Shown here piece by piece: positions 6,482 to 16,309 of a stretch of DNA of 21,963 bases. Made by a program: the position numbers and the translations under genes. The first letter of the stretch is position 1. Each line of letters starts with the position of its first letter. Source of the stretch: JBFMFH01 sp040752275 (GTDB lineage Bacteria > Acidobacteriota > Vicinamibacteria > Vicinamibacterales > JAKQTR01); NCBI GenBank assembly GCA_040752275.1, contig JBFMFH010000064.1, forward strand, positions 1 to 21,963. The letters are read 5' to 3'. The notes under the pieces are model-generated. The model saw nothing but the letters and a program-made list of their open reading frames with translations, was not told the DNA's origin and searched no databases.

Positions 6482-7937
6482 TGCATCGCGCCTGTCGTCC
6501 CGGGTGAGGGAGTTGTTGCGGAGCCAACCAGGCCCGGTTGGCACGTGCGATCTCGCACGCCCGCTCGATGGGCGTGACGGGCCTGAAGGGGCCAGCCGCG
6601 AGTACCGCTATGTGCAAGACGACGAGGTGACCATCGTCGAGGATGCGACCACCGGCTGCGTTGTCATCGAGCGTCACTACGACGCCCACACGTTCCACGG
6701 ACGGCATCCGGTCGGGCACTACGGCGCCATCGTCGAGCGCGCGCTGCCCGTGCTGCCGGTGCTGGCGGCAGACGAACGCGCGGCCCTTCGACGAAGGCCC
6801 GTGCGCCCGGGGCGGCTCCGGTGGGACAACGAACGGCGCGTCGAACCCGAACCACGGCCAGCGCGGGCGCCGGCTGCCGGGCCTCTGCTGTTCTTCGATT
6901 TGGAAACCACCGGCCTGAGCGGCGGGGCCGGCACGGTCGCCTTCCTGGTGGGGTGCGGCTGCTTCGACGCAGGGGGATTCCACACGCGGCAGTACTTCCT
7001 CAGCGGGTACGAAGCCGAGCACGAGCTCCTGGTCAGCCTGTCGGCGTTTGCCGGCCGCTTCGGCGGCCTGGTGAGCTTCAACGGACGGACCTTCGATGTG
7101 CCGCTCATCGAGACCCGCTACCTGTTCCACCGGCTCGAGTCACCCCTCCCGAGCCTGCCGCATTTCGACATGCTGCATCCCGCGCGGCGGCTGTGGCGGC
7201 GTCGCGAGACGGAAGTGCCCGGACCGTGGGCGTCCGCCGGTCCTTCCGGCGCAGCGAGTTGCGCGCTGCGCTCACTCGAAGAGGCGATCCTGGGCGTGCA
7301 GCGGATCGACGATGTGCCGGGCATGGAGATTCCGTCCCGCTACTTCCACTACCTGCGCACGGGAGACCTGGCGCCGCTGCACGGCGTGCTCGAACACAAC
7401 CGCCTCGACCTGGTGTCGCTGGCGGCGCTGACGGCGACGGCGATGCGGATGGCGGAGGAGGGCGCCGATGGTGCCGCGGCGCCTCACGAGGCGCTGGCCA
7501 TGGGCGGGATGTTCGAACGCGCCGGGAGGGCGGAGCAGGCCGAGGCGTGCTACGCACGTGCAGCCGCCCGGACCGGACACTCCCGCTCTACAGCGGGAAC
7601 GTCCGGCTCTGGCGCGGGAGTCATTCGCGCTGAGGCGCTGCGCCGGCTGGCCGTTCATCGCCGCCGCCGGGGTCAGTACGCTGAGGCGGTGGAAGCCTGG
7701 CAGGCGATGCTGGATGTGGAACTCGGCCCGGACGCGACGCGCGAAGCCAGGCGGGCGCTGGCCATCCACCACGAGCACCGCGCACACGATCTGGACGCCG
7801 CCCGGCGCATCGCCGAACAGGCCCTGGCCGAAGAGACAGACGAGGCCGCTTCTGCGGCCCTGCGCCACCGTCTGGCCAGGCTCGAACGGAAACTGAGTGC
7901 TTCGACTCGCAAGGACAACCGCGAGTCGGGGGAGTGA
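6471..7937 (+). CDS. mrfB: DEDD-family exonuclease with TPR-like C-terminus (MrfB/YprB-like)
   Basis: From ATG 6471 the product has 488 residues. The RNase H-like exonuclease domain carries FFDLETTG with Asp143 and Glu145, then FNGRTFDVP with Asp209. EHNRLD gives His309 and Asp313, a DEDDh set. Residues from about 343 onward form helical TPR-like repeats (EALAMGGMFERAGRAEQAEA and similar). MrfB of Bacillus is the metal-dependent exonuclease partner of the MrfA helicase in repair of mitomycin lesions. The frame is open back to 6342, but the start overlapping the mrfA stop is preferred because upstream sequence would lie deep inside mrfA. A low-complexity linker (about 369-383, GHSRSTAGTSGSGAG) is encoded by a palindrome. 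The gene ends in a hairpin and the second 41-bp repeat. Confidence 0.85.
   Translation: MPTDASRLSSRVRELLRSQPGPVGTCDLARPLDGRDGPEGASREYRYVQDDEVTIVEDATTGCVVIERHYDAHTFHGRHPVGHYGAIVERALPVLPVLAADERAALRRRPVRPGRLRWDNERRVEPEPRPARAPAAGPLLFFDLETTGLSGGAGTVAFLVGCGCFDAGGFHTRQYFLSGYEAEHELLVSLSAFAGRFGGLVSFNGRTFDVPLIETRYLFHRLESPLPSLPHFDMLHPARRLWRRRETEVPGPWASAGPSGAASCALRSLEEAILGVQRIDDVPGMEIPSRYFHYLRTGDLAPLHGVLEHNRLDLVSLAALTATAMRMAEEGADGAAAPHEALAMGGMFERAGRAEQAEACYARAAARTGHSRSTAGTSGSGAGVIRAEALRRLAVHRRRRGQYAEAVEAWQAMLDVELGPDATREARRALAIHHEHRAHDLDAARRIAEQALAEETDEAASAALRHRLARLERKLSASTRKDNRESGE
7573..7606. repeat. Nested palindrome inserted in frame in mrfB
   Basis: CCGGAC (7573-7578) pairs with GTCCGG (7601-7606), and inside it CCCGC (7582-7586) pairs with GCGGG (7593-7597) around TCTACA. 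ACTCCCGC (7579-7586) can also pair with GCGGGAGT (7614-7621), giving an alternative fold. The encoded stretch is a Gly/Ser/Thr linker between predicted TPR helices, so it looks like an insertion tolerated by the protein. Confidence 0.55.
7903..7928 (+). terminator. Hairpin over the 3' end of mrfB
   Basis: CGACTCGC (7903-7910) and GCGAGTCG (7921-7928) form an 8-bp perfect stem with a 10-base loop, still inside the last codons of mrfB. There is no T tract, so intrinsic termination is doubtful. With the palindromic repeat that follows it may mark the end of the mrfAB transcript or protect it from exonucleases. Confidence 0.4.
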
Positions 7938-7974
7938 TCCCGAGCGGGTGGCGCCGGACGGGCGCCCGCCGCGG
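7934..7974. repeat. 41-bp REP-like palindromic direct repeat, copy 2
   Basis: This is the exact second copy of the 41-bp element at 135-175. It starts at the mrfB stop codon (TGA 7935-7937) and lies in the convergent gap between mrfB and rpmE. The same hairpin can form: GGCGCC 7950-7955 with 7961-7966, and GCGG 7944-7947 with CCGC 7969-7972. The remainder of the gap (7975-8075) shows no gene. Confidence 0.7.
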
Positions 7975-8075
7975 CGGAAGACCCTCAGCCGTGGTCATGT
8001 TTGTGGGTCTGAGCAGCGGTGGGCTGTCCGGCGACAGGACCCGCGAGGGAAGGATCACAGACGAGGCGACAGGTG

Positions 8076-8339
8076 TTACGCCGTCGCCCCTGCCTGCTTC
8101 TTCGTCTTGCTGGTGGCTGCCTTCCTGCGACTCTCGACGGTCTGGGCCCCGAACTTCTTGGTGAACCGCTCGACGCGGCCTTCGGCGTCGACGATCTTCT
8201 GGCGGCCGGTGAAGAACGGGTGGCAGTTCGAGCAGATCTCGAGGTGGAGTTCCTGCTTCGTGGAACGCGTCTTCCAGGTCGCGCCGCACGCGCACCGGAC
8301 CTCGACCTCGTGGTACTTCGGGTGAATACCTGGCTTCAT
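8076..8339 (-). CDS. rpmE: 50S ribosomal protein L31, zinc-binding type
   Basis: The 87-residue product begins MKPGIHPKYHEVEV, the standard L31 opening. It has zinc-ligand cysteines C16, C18, C36 and C39 (CAC...CSNC), followed by HPFFTGRQKIVDAEGRVERF. L31 sits at the central protuberance of the 50S subunit and bridges to 30S. The four cysteines mark the zinc-containing form, which in other bacteria is replaced by a zinc-free paralogue under zinc limitation. A Lys/Ala/Thr-rich tail after about residue 70 makes it longer than the common 66-75 residues. GGGAG (8346-8350) precedes ATG 8339, and an extended minus-10 lies further upstream. Confidence 0.96.
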   Translation of the reverse strand: MKPGIHPKYHEVEVRCACGATWKTRSTKQELHLEICSNCHPFFTGRQKIVDAEGRVERFTKKFGAQTVESRRKAATSKTKKQAGATA

Positions 8340-8372
8340 TGCGGACTCCCTTCCGGCAACCCGGAACTTCCA

Positions 8373-8381
8373 AGTATAGCA
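8373..8381 (-). promoter_or_regulatory. Extended minus-10 promoter of rpmE
   Basis: On the minus strand this reads TGCTATACT, an extended minus-10 (TGC plus TATACT, one mismatch to TATAAT). Transcription would start near 8366, giving a leader of about 27 bases that contains the rpmE ribosome binding site. No clear minus-35 element is seen. Confidence 0.5.
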
Positions 8382-8404
8382 GGGAGACGTGAAAGGACGC
8401 CACC

Positions 8405-8420
8405 CGCCGGACCGCCGGCG
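8405..8420 (-). terminator. Small GC hairpin downstream of the M16 peptidase gene
   Basis: CGCCGG (8405-8410) and CCGGCG (8415-8420) form a 6-bp stem with an ACCG loop, 30 bases past the M16 stop codon. There is no T tract, so it is at most a weak or Rho-assisted end. Beside it at 8436-8449 is a short period-7 remnant (GGTCCCGAATCCC). Confidence 0.3.
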
Positions 8421-8449
8421 TGCGCCCGACCGCCGGGTCCCGAATCCCC

Positions 8450-11320
8450 CTACTTGGGCTTCTCCGGCATCAGGATCACCTTCACGTAGTTGTTCGTGTC
8501 CAGGTACGTCCGGGCCGCCCGCAGGATGGTGGCCGCATCCAGGGTCTCGTAGTAGGGGGCGATCGTGAAGAACCCGGCGGGATCCTCGCCGTCCACGTAG
8601 CGGGCGTAGATCTGGCCCATCACGTACGAGTTGCTGCGCAGGTTGGTCTCCAGATCCCGCAACATGGCCGCCCTGACGTCCGCCACCTGTCGCTCGGTCG
8701 GGCCCGACGTCCTGAGGGCGTCGATCTCCCGGAACGTCGCCTTGATCAGTTCGTCGACGCGCGCCGGGTTGCACGTGAAGCCGACCTGGACGGCGTATTG
8801 GGACTCGGGGGACTTGCTATAGGTGGCCGACACCGACGCGCCGTAGGTGCCGCTCAGATCCTCGCGCAGCGTCTCGCGCAGCCGCGTTTGGAGGATGGAG
8901 GCGAGCGAGCGGACGGCGACCCTGGCCGTCTGGTCGAACTCGAACGGCCCCGTGAATACCAGGGCCACCCGGCTCTTCTGCTCGATTCCGCGCTCTACCG
9001 TCTTCTCGACCACACCCCTCGGAGGACGCACGCCGGTGTCCTTCCATGCCTCGGGCCTGCCGCCGGCCGGCAGGCTGCCCAGGTACCGCTCGATCAGGGG
9101 CCGCATGGTGTCGAGATCGAAGCTGCCTACGAACACGAACGTGAACCCGCCGGTGTCCGCGAAGCGCGCCTTGTAGAAGGCCATCGACTTGTCGAGGTCC
9201 CACTCGCCGACCATGTCGGCAGTCATCATCCTGCCACGCGGGTGCCCTTGGGTCATGATCTGCGACAGGGCCTCGCTGAACGCGTACTCGGGCTGGGCCT
9301 TCTGGTTGGCGAGCATCGAGCGTGCCTGGCTTGTGAGGACCGCGAACATCGCCGGGTCGGCCCGTGGCTTCGTGAGTCCGAGGTGGATCATCTGGAACAT
9401 CGTCTCCAGGTCCTTGGCCGAGGCGCTGCCCGTCACGTACTGGTTGAGGTCGGTGAACCCCACGCGTGCGGTGGCCACCTTGCCGGCCATGAACTTGCGC
9501 AACTCGATCTGCGTGAAGGCTCCCACGCCGCCAGCCGAAACCACCTGGGCCGAGGTGGCCGCCGCGACGTAGTCGGCGTCGCTGGCCAGTGACGTGCCAC
9601 CCGGGCTGAACCCCCTGAAGACGATTTCGTCCTGCTTGAAGTCGGTCGGCATGAGGGCCACTCTGATGCCATTCGACAGCCGCCACTCGGTGAGGCGGAT
9701 CTTCTCGTTCGTAGTGGACGACACGACGCGACCGGGAGTCGGAAGGGGATCGAGCAGGGGCTTCGTGTCGGCGGTGTCGACGTACGGTTCCACCTCTTGG
9801 GACGCGGCAGACGCGACGACGCCGGCCAGCGCCCCCGCATCCGGAATCGCCAGGCCGTCCTTCCGCGGCGCCACGACAGTGACCACGCGGTTGGATTCGC
9901 CCAGCCAGGATGGGGCGAGCGCGTTGACCTCGGCGAGCGTGATCTCAGGCAGGAACCGCTGGACCAGCCCCTGCTCGTACTCAGCCGCGAGTACCGGTTC
10001 GCCCTGGAGTGCGTACCGGGCCAGCCGATCCGCCAGCCCGCTCGACGGTTGCTTGTCCTTCTCCGCGGCCTGACGCTCGACCCGGCGCAGGATGTCGCGT
10101 TTCTGCCGATCGAACTCCGTGGGCGTGAACCCGAGCTTGGCCACCCGATGCGCTTCCAACGTGACGGCCTCGAGGCCCCGGGTGATGCCGGTGTCCTTCA
10201 CGACGGCGTTCAGCGTGGCGGCGTCTCGGCTGCGCATCATGGAGCCGTAGCTGGCTGCTCCGGCCAGGAAGGGAGGGTCCGGCTTCTGGGCGAGTTCCGC
10301 GCACCGGGCGTTGAACATCGAGAGGTAGAGGCGCTGGACGAGGCCCTGCCGATACGCCCCGATGGTGCCGCGGTCCCGTCTCGGAAGCTTGTTGATCACG
10401 CCGACACTCGTCATCGTCGTTTCCGGGTCGGTCGCGATGGAGTACATGGTGCCTGGCGTATCCGGGATCCCGTAGGTGGGGCGCAGACGAGGCGTCTTCG
10501 CCGGCGGGATCGAGCCGAAGTGCTGCTCGATGAGCTTCAGCACCGCGACGGGATCGAAATCCCCGACGGCGACGACCGTCATCAAGTCCGGCCGGTACCA
10601 GTCGCGGTAGAACTGGCGGAGCCGATCGTGCGGGAAGCTCCGGAGGATCTCGGTCTTGCCGATCGGCAGCCGGTCCGCGTAACGGGCACCCTTGAACATC
10701 ACGGGCAACTGCTGTTCCTGGATGCGGGAACCTGCACCGAGGCGGGTCCGCCACTCCTCGATGATGACGCCGCGCTCCTTGTCGATCTCGGCGGCGTCGA
10801 ACGAGACGTTGTGCGCCCAGTCCTCCAGGATGAGAAAGGCTCTGCCGAGCAGGTCCCCGGTGTCGGTTGGAATCTGCAGCATGTACACGGTTTCGTCGAA
10901 GCTCGTGAAGGCGTTGATGCTCGGCCCGAACCTCATGCCGGTCGACTCGAGGAACCGCACGAGTTCCTGCTTGGGGAAGTGGAGTGTGCCGTTGAACGCC
11001 ATATGCTCCACGAAGTGGGCGAGGCCCAACTGGTCGTCGTCTTCCAGGATCGAGCCTGCATTGACGGCGAGACGCAGCTCGGCGCGATTGGCCGGCTCCT
11101 TGTTGACGCGGACGAAGTAGTGGAGTCCGTTCGCGAAACGGCCGGTCGTGACCTGAGGGTCCACCGGAAGAGAAGCGGAGAGCGGGGCGGCGACCGTCGC
11201 CACCGTCGCCGTCGCCGCCTGCGGCCGCGCGGGCTCTGTCGCCTGGCAGACGGGCGGCAGCACGAAGACCATCAACAGGGCGGATACGAGCAACGACAAT
11301 GCGCAACTGCGGTTCGCCAT
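8450..11320 (-). CDS. M16 (pitrilysin/insulinase) family zinc metallopeptidase, exported
   Basis: The 956-residue product starts with a signal peptide (MANRSCALSLLVSALLMVFV..., likely cut near residue 27). The inverted zinc motif HFVEH (102-106) with Glu105 as catalytic base, and Glu182 76 residues after His106 (KERGVIIEEW), are diagnostic of M16 peptidases. The length fits a two-module enzyme: an active N-terminal half and a second half (after about 560, LTEWRLSNGIRVALM) that lacks HxxEH and helps close the chamber. It is similar in layout to PqqL-like periplasmic peptidases that degrade short peptides; the true substrate is unknown. GGAG eight bases before ATG 11320 and a minus-10 at 11371-11376 support the start. 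It lies between rho and rpmE, all on one strand. Confidence 0.92.
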   Translation of the reverse strand: MANRSCALSLLVSALLMVFVLPPVCQATEPARPQAATATVATVAAPLSASLPVDPQVTTGRFANGLHYFVRVNKEPANRAELRLAVNAGSILEDDDQLGLAHFVEHMAFNGTLHFPKQELVRFLESTGMRFGPSINAFTSFDETVYMLQIPTDTGDLLGRAFLILEDWAHNVSFDAAEIDKERGVIIEEWRTRLGAGSRIQEQQLPVMFKGARYADRLPIGKTEILRSFPHDRLRQFYRDWYRPDLMTVVAVGDFDPVAVLKLIEQHFGSIPPAKTPRLRPTYGIPDTPGTMYSIATDPETTMTSVGVINKLPRRDRGTIGAYRQGLVQRLYLSMFNARCAELAQKPDPPFLAGAASYGSMMRSRDAATLNAVVKDTGITRGLEAVTLEAHRVAKLGFTPTEFDRQKRDILRRVERQAAEKDKQPSSGLADRLARYALQGEPVLAAEYEQGLVQRFLPEITLAEVNALAPSWLGESNRVVTVVAPRKDGLAIPDAGALAGVVASAASQEVEPYVDTADTKPLLDPLPTPGRVVSSTTNEKIRLTEWRLSNGIRVALMPTDFKQDEIVFRGFSPGGTSLASDADYVAAATSAQVVSAGGVGAFTQIELRKFMAGKVATARVGFTDLNQYVTGSASAKDLETMFQMIHLGLTKPRADPAMFAVLTSQARSMLANQKAQPEYAFSEALSQIMTQGHPRGRMMTADMVGEWDLDKSMAFYKARFADTGGFTFVFVGSFDLDTMRPLIERYLGSLPAGGRPEAWKDTGVRPPRGVVEKTVERGIEQKSRVALVFTGPFEFDQTARVAVRSLASILQTRLRETLREDLSGTYGASVSATYSKSPESQYAVQVGFTCNPARVDELIKATFREIDALRTSGPTERQVADVRAAMLRDLETNLRSNSYVMGQIYARYVDGEDPAGFFTIAPYYETLDAATILRAARTYLDTNNYVKVILMPEKPK

Positions 11321-11370
11321 GGCGTTTCTCCGTCGGCTGTGTGCGAGTGACCGGGCGTGGGACGCGGGCG

Positions 11371-11379
11371 ATTATGGCA
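11371..11379 (-). promoter_or_regulatory. Extended minus-10 promoter of the M16 peptidase gene
   Basis: The minus strand reads TGCCATAAT, a TGC extension followed by CATAAT (one mismatch). Transcription would begin about 11364 with a leader of about 44 bases. It makes the M16 gene its own transcription unit, separate from rho. Confidence 0.5.
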
Positions 11380-11405
11380 CAGGCGCGAGGAGGAACGTAC
11401 AGCCG

Positions 11406-11435
11406 GCGGGGCAGCGCCTTCCGGCGCTGCCCCGC
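11406..11435. terminator. Perfect 13-bp hairpin in the rho-M16 gap
   Basis: GCGGGGCAGCGCC (11406-11418) and its exact reverse complement (11423-11435) enclose a four-base TTCC (minus strand GGAA) loop. It is the strongest hairpin in the window. It lies after rho and before the M16 promoter, so it may end or stabilise the rho transcript, but no T tract follows on either strand. A dispersed palindromic repeat is the other possibility. Confidence 0.55.
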
Positions 11436-11892
11436 TAGCTCCCTCCCGAAGGTGGTCGAGGATCCGGCTCGCCCGCCGTTGACCGCCGTGCGATCCGACC
11501 CGTCATTCCCCGCGGCGGCCTCCGACGTGCGAAGACCTTCAAGAACCGCGGGGGTACTCCAGCCGCTCGCCTCGGCCATCAGACCCCGGCTCGCGGCGCC
11601 GCCCGATTGCTATGCGAACAGCGTGCCCGGACTCGGGGCTCGGGCGCTGCGATCGGGCGACGAGCTAACCCGGCCGGATAGAACCAATTGCGGCAGTGCC
11701 CGTGCCGTCCGTCCCGACGACTGGAAGCCGCAGGCCCCGGCCGAATCCGGTACTTGGTAGAACGGTATACGGGAGTTTGGAGAGGACGCAGCGGCCACGC
11801 CTACTCTCCGCGAACGGCGTGCCAGCGGGCCGCGCCTCCGATTGTCGCCTGGACCACCCGGGATCGTGCCCGCCAGCGACCAGGGGACGTGT
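11436..11892. other. Long gene-poor gap downstream of rho, with a complex hairpin at 11600-11659
   Basis: No reading frame here looks like a protein. CGCCCGAT (11600-11607) pairs with ATCGGGCG (11652-11659). Inside it AGC (11620-11622) and GCCCG (11625-11629) pair with GCT (11646-11648) and CGGGC (11641-11645) across an 11-base loop. This could be a structured RNA or a decayed palindromic repeat; I see no match to RNase P, tmRNA or SRP RNA. The rest shows nothing recognisable. Confidence 0.35.
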
Positions 11893-13200
11893 CTACCGGT
11901 TCATCGCGGCGAGGAATTCCCCGTTGGTGCGGGTCTTGTTCATCTTGCCGAGGAGCAGCTCCATCGCGTCGACCGGCGAGAGCGGATCGAGCACCTTCCG
12001 GAGTACCCACACCTTGTTGAGGGTCTCCTTCTCAATGAGCAGCTCCTCCTTGCGCGTGCCGCTCTTCTGGATATCGATCGACGGAAACACGCGGCGATCC
12101 GTCAGTTTGCGGTCGAGGAGAATCTCGAGATTGCCCGTGCCCTTGAATTCCTCGAAGATCACATCGTCCATCCGCGAGCCGGTGTCGACGAGGGCCGTGG
12201 CGACGATGGTCAGCGAACCTCCGCCTTCGATGTTGCGTGCGGCGCCGAAGAACCGTTTGGGCTTCTGCAGCGCGTTGCTGTCGACACCGCCGGAGAGCAC
12301 GCGCCCGGAGGCCGGGATGACGGTGTTGTACGCCCGGGCGAGCCGCGTGATCGAGTCGAGCAGGATCACCACGTCGCGGCCGGACTCGACCAGTCGTTTG
12401 GCCTTCTCGATGACCATCTCGGCGACCTGCACGTGGCGCTGGGGCGGCTCGTCGAAGGTCGAGGAGATCACCTCACCGCGCACCGACCGCTGCATGTCGG
12501 TTACTTCCTCCGGCCGCTCGTCGATGAGCAACACGATCAGGAACACCTCCGGGTGGTTGGCCATGATGGCGTTGGCCAGGGCCTGGAGGAGCATCGTCTT
12601 GCCGGTGCGCGGCGGCGCGACAATCAGGCCGCGCTGTCCCTTGCCGACGGGGACGAGCAGATCGATCACCCGCGTGGACAGGTCCAGAGGGTCGTGCTCG
12701 AGCTTCAGGCGTTCGTTCGGGTACAGGGGGGTGAGGTTCTCGAAGAAGATGCGGGAGCGGCGCTGATCGGGCGGCTCGTGGTTGACCGCGTCCACCTTGA
12801 CCAGGGCGAAGTAGCGCTCCCCGTCGCGTGGCGGCCGCACCTGGCCGGTGACGGTATCGCCCGTCTGGAGATCGAAGCGCTTGATCTGCGACGGGGACAC
12901 GTAGACGTCGTCCGGGCCGGGCAGGTAATTGTAGGCCGGGGCGCGGAGGAACCCGAACCCGTCTGGCAGCGTCTCGAGCACGCCCTCGCACGACATCGGC
13001 CCGCTGCGCTCGGTGCGGGCCCGGAGAATCTGGAAGATCAGATCCTGCTTGCGAAGACCCGTTGCGCCGGGCAGATCCAGCTGCTTCGCGACAGCGGTCA
13101 ATGCCGCCGTGCTCATGGCCTTGAGCACCGTCAGATCGAGCTGCCCGATGTCGATGGCCGTCGTGTTGGCGTCCACAGTTCCAGTTGTTGAGTGATCCAT
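11893..13200 (-). CDS. rho: Transcription termination factor Rho
   Basis: The 435-residue protein is a compact Rho without the large N-terminal insertion seen in some phyla. DLTVLKAM... and GLRKQDLIFQIL (48-59) are the N-terminal Rho domain. DGFGFLR (80-86) is in the RNA-binding cold-shock fold. APPRTGKT (195-202) is the P-loop, LLIDERPEEV (224-233) follows, and DSNALQKPKRFFGAARN is the R-loop region. Rho is a hexameric RNA-DNA helicase that ends transcripts. ATG 13200 is preferred over GTG 13206 because GGAAG is better spaced; both give nearly the same protein. The start lies inside the end of engB (70-base overlap), so the two are probably transcribed and translated together. Confidence 0.97.
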   Translation of the reverse strand: MDHSTTGTVDANTTAIDIGQLDLTVLKAMSTAALTAVAKQLDLPGATGLRKQDLIFQILRARTERSGPMSCEGVLETLPDGFGFLRAPAYNYLPGPDDVYVSPSQIKRFDLQTGDTVTGQVRPPRDGERYFALVKVDAVNHEPPDQRRSRIFFENLTPLYPNERLKLEHDPLDLSTRVIDLLVPVGKGQRGLIVAPPRTGKTMLLQALANAIMANHPEVFLIVLLIDERPEEVTDMQRSVRGEVISSTFDEPPQRHVQVAEMVIEKAKRLVESGRDVVILLDSITRLARAYNTVIPASGRVLSGGVDSNALQKPKRFFGAARNIEGGGSLTIVATALVDTGSRMDDVIFEEFKGTGNLEILLDRKLTDRRVFPSIDIQKSGTRKEELLIEKETLNKVWVLRKVLDPLSPVDAMELLLGKMNKTRTNGEFLAAMNR

Positions 13201-13787
13201 GTCCACAGGTCTTCCAGTCCTTCGCCCGTCAGGGCAGAGAGCATCAGGGGCGGAGCCCCGAATGCCGTTCGGAACGCGTGTCGGTTCCGTTGACGCTCAG
13301 CGCGCGTCAGCTTGTCCACCTTCGTGGCGGCGATAGCCAGAGGGCAGCCCCACGCCGCGAACCACGCCGCCGCCTCGCAGTCCGGCTCCAGCCCCGGATG
13401 CCGGCCGTCCACCAGGAGGACGATCCCGGCGATGGCCGGCCGCATGGGGCCCCCTCGCCCGTCGGTCCCGAAGAAGTACTCCTGGGTCAGGGACTCGAAG
13501 GCGCGCCCCCCTGGAGCGCCACGTGCATAGCCGTAGCCCGGCAGGTCCACCAGGTAGAACGGCCGCATGCGGTCGGGGCGAAGGCGAAAGACGTTCGCCA
13601 GCCTGGTCTTCCCGGGGGCGGCGCTGGTTCGCGCCAGCTTCCGGCCCGTCAGCGCGTTGATGAGCGTTGACTTGCCGACGTTGGACCGCCCGGCCATCGC
13701 GATTTCCGGAACCGTGTCGCCCGGCAGATCAGACGAGCTGGCGACGCTCGTCACGAACTCGACCGATATGAGGCGCGGACGATACAT
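13131..13787 (-). CDS. engB: Ribosome biogenesis GTP-binding protein EngB (YsxC/YihA)
   Basis: The 218-residue GTPase has G1 GRSNVGKS (33-40), switch region TSAAPGKT, G3 DLPGYG (81-86) and G4 TKVD (155-158), in the spacing typical of EngB. The family binds the 50S subunit during late assembly and is usually essential. ATG 13787 is preferred to the neighbouring GTG 13790. No Shine-Dalgarno is visible; instead a GGGATTC heptamer array lies 8 bases upstream of the start. In Bacillus the homologue ysxC also follows lon, so the position after lon is conserved. The 3' end overlaps the beginning of rho by 70 bases. Confidence 0.95.
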   Translation of the reverse strand: MYRPRLISVEFVTSVASSSDLPGDTVPEIAMAGRSNVGKSTLINALTGRKLARTSAAPGKTRLANVFRLRPDRMRPFYLVDLPGYGYARGAPGGRAFESLTQEYFFGTDGRGGPMRPAIAGIVLLVDGRHPGLEPDCEAAAWFAAWGCPLAIAATKVDKLTRAERQRNRHAFRTAFGAPPLMLSALTGEGLEDLWTWITQQLELWTPTRRPSTSGSSI

Positions 13788-13795
13788 CACAAGCC

Positions 13796-13822
13796 GGGAT
13801 TCGGGATTCGGGATTCGGGATT
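13796..13822 (+). repeat. GGGATTC heptamer array with G-quadruplex motif
   Basis: Four GGG tracts (13796, 13803, 13810, 13817) are separated by exactly ATTC, making four perfect 7-base units. This is a canonical three-tetrad quadruplex motif on the plus strand, the template strand for engB, starting 8 bases upstream of the engB start codon. Confidence 0.65.
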
Positions 13823-13867
13823 CGAACAGCCTCCTGATCCCTGACTCCTACCCTGACGCCCGCCGCC

Positions 13868-13907
13868 CGTCGCCTGCCCTGTCGCCCGTCGCCCGTCGCC
13901 TGTCGCC
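13868..13907. repeat. CGTCGCC / TGTCGCC heptamer array after lon
   Basis: Units CGTCGCC, TGTCGCC, CGTCGCC, CGTCGCC and TGTCGCC are arranged in tandem with one 5-base interruption (TGCCC). It ends 4 bases before the lon stop codon (13912-13914) and shares the lon-engB gap with the GGGATTC array. Between the two (13823-13867) are further short units such as CCTGACTCC. Confidence 0.6.
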
Positions 13908-13911
13908 TTCA

Positions 13912-16302
<2,391 letters not shown>

Positions 16303-16309
16303 ACGGGAG

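Noticed and set aside
3974..6544. 856-codon open frame on the minus strand opposite mrfA
   Set aside because: It is a mirror of a high-GC gene with strong third-position bias; the translation is Arg/Val/Asp-rich with no domain, while the plus strand has full helicase motifs.
4019..7937. Helicase-nuclease pair as a phage-defence system such as DISARM
   Set aside because: DUF1998 is shared with DrmB, but there is no methylase or phospholipase D gene and the pair matches mrfA-mrfB in motif order and overlap.
9797..11579. Long frames on both strands overlapping the M16 gene and its upstream gap
   Set aside because: No motif and biased composition; the frame with HFVEH, signal peptide, ribosome binding site and promoter is the real one.
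11436..11760. Small protein gene on either strand in the rho-M16 gap
   Set aside because: The frames lack ribosome binding sites and have Arg/Ser/Pro-rich random-looking composition with overlapping hairpins.
13791..13911. Possible CRISPR array in the lon-engB gap
   Set aside because: Units are 7 bases with no spacers; it is a short tandem repeat and no cas gene is near.
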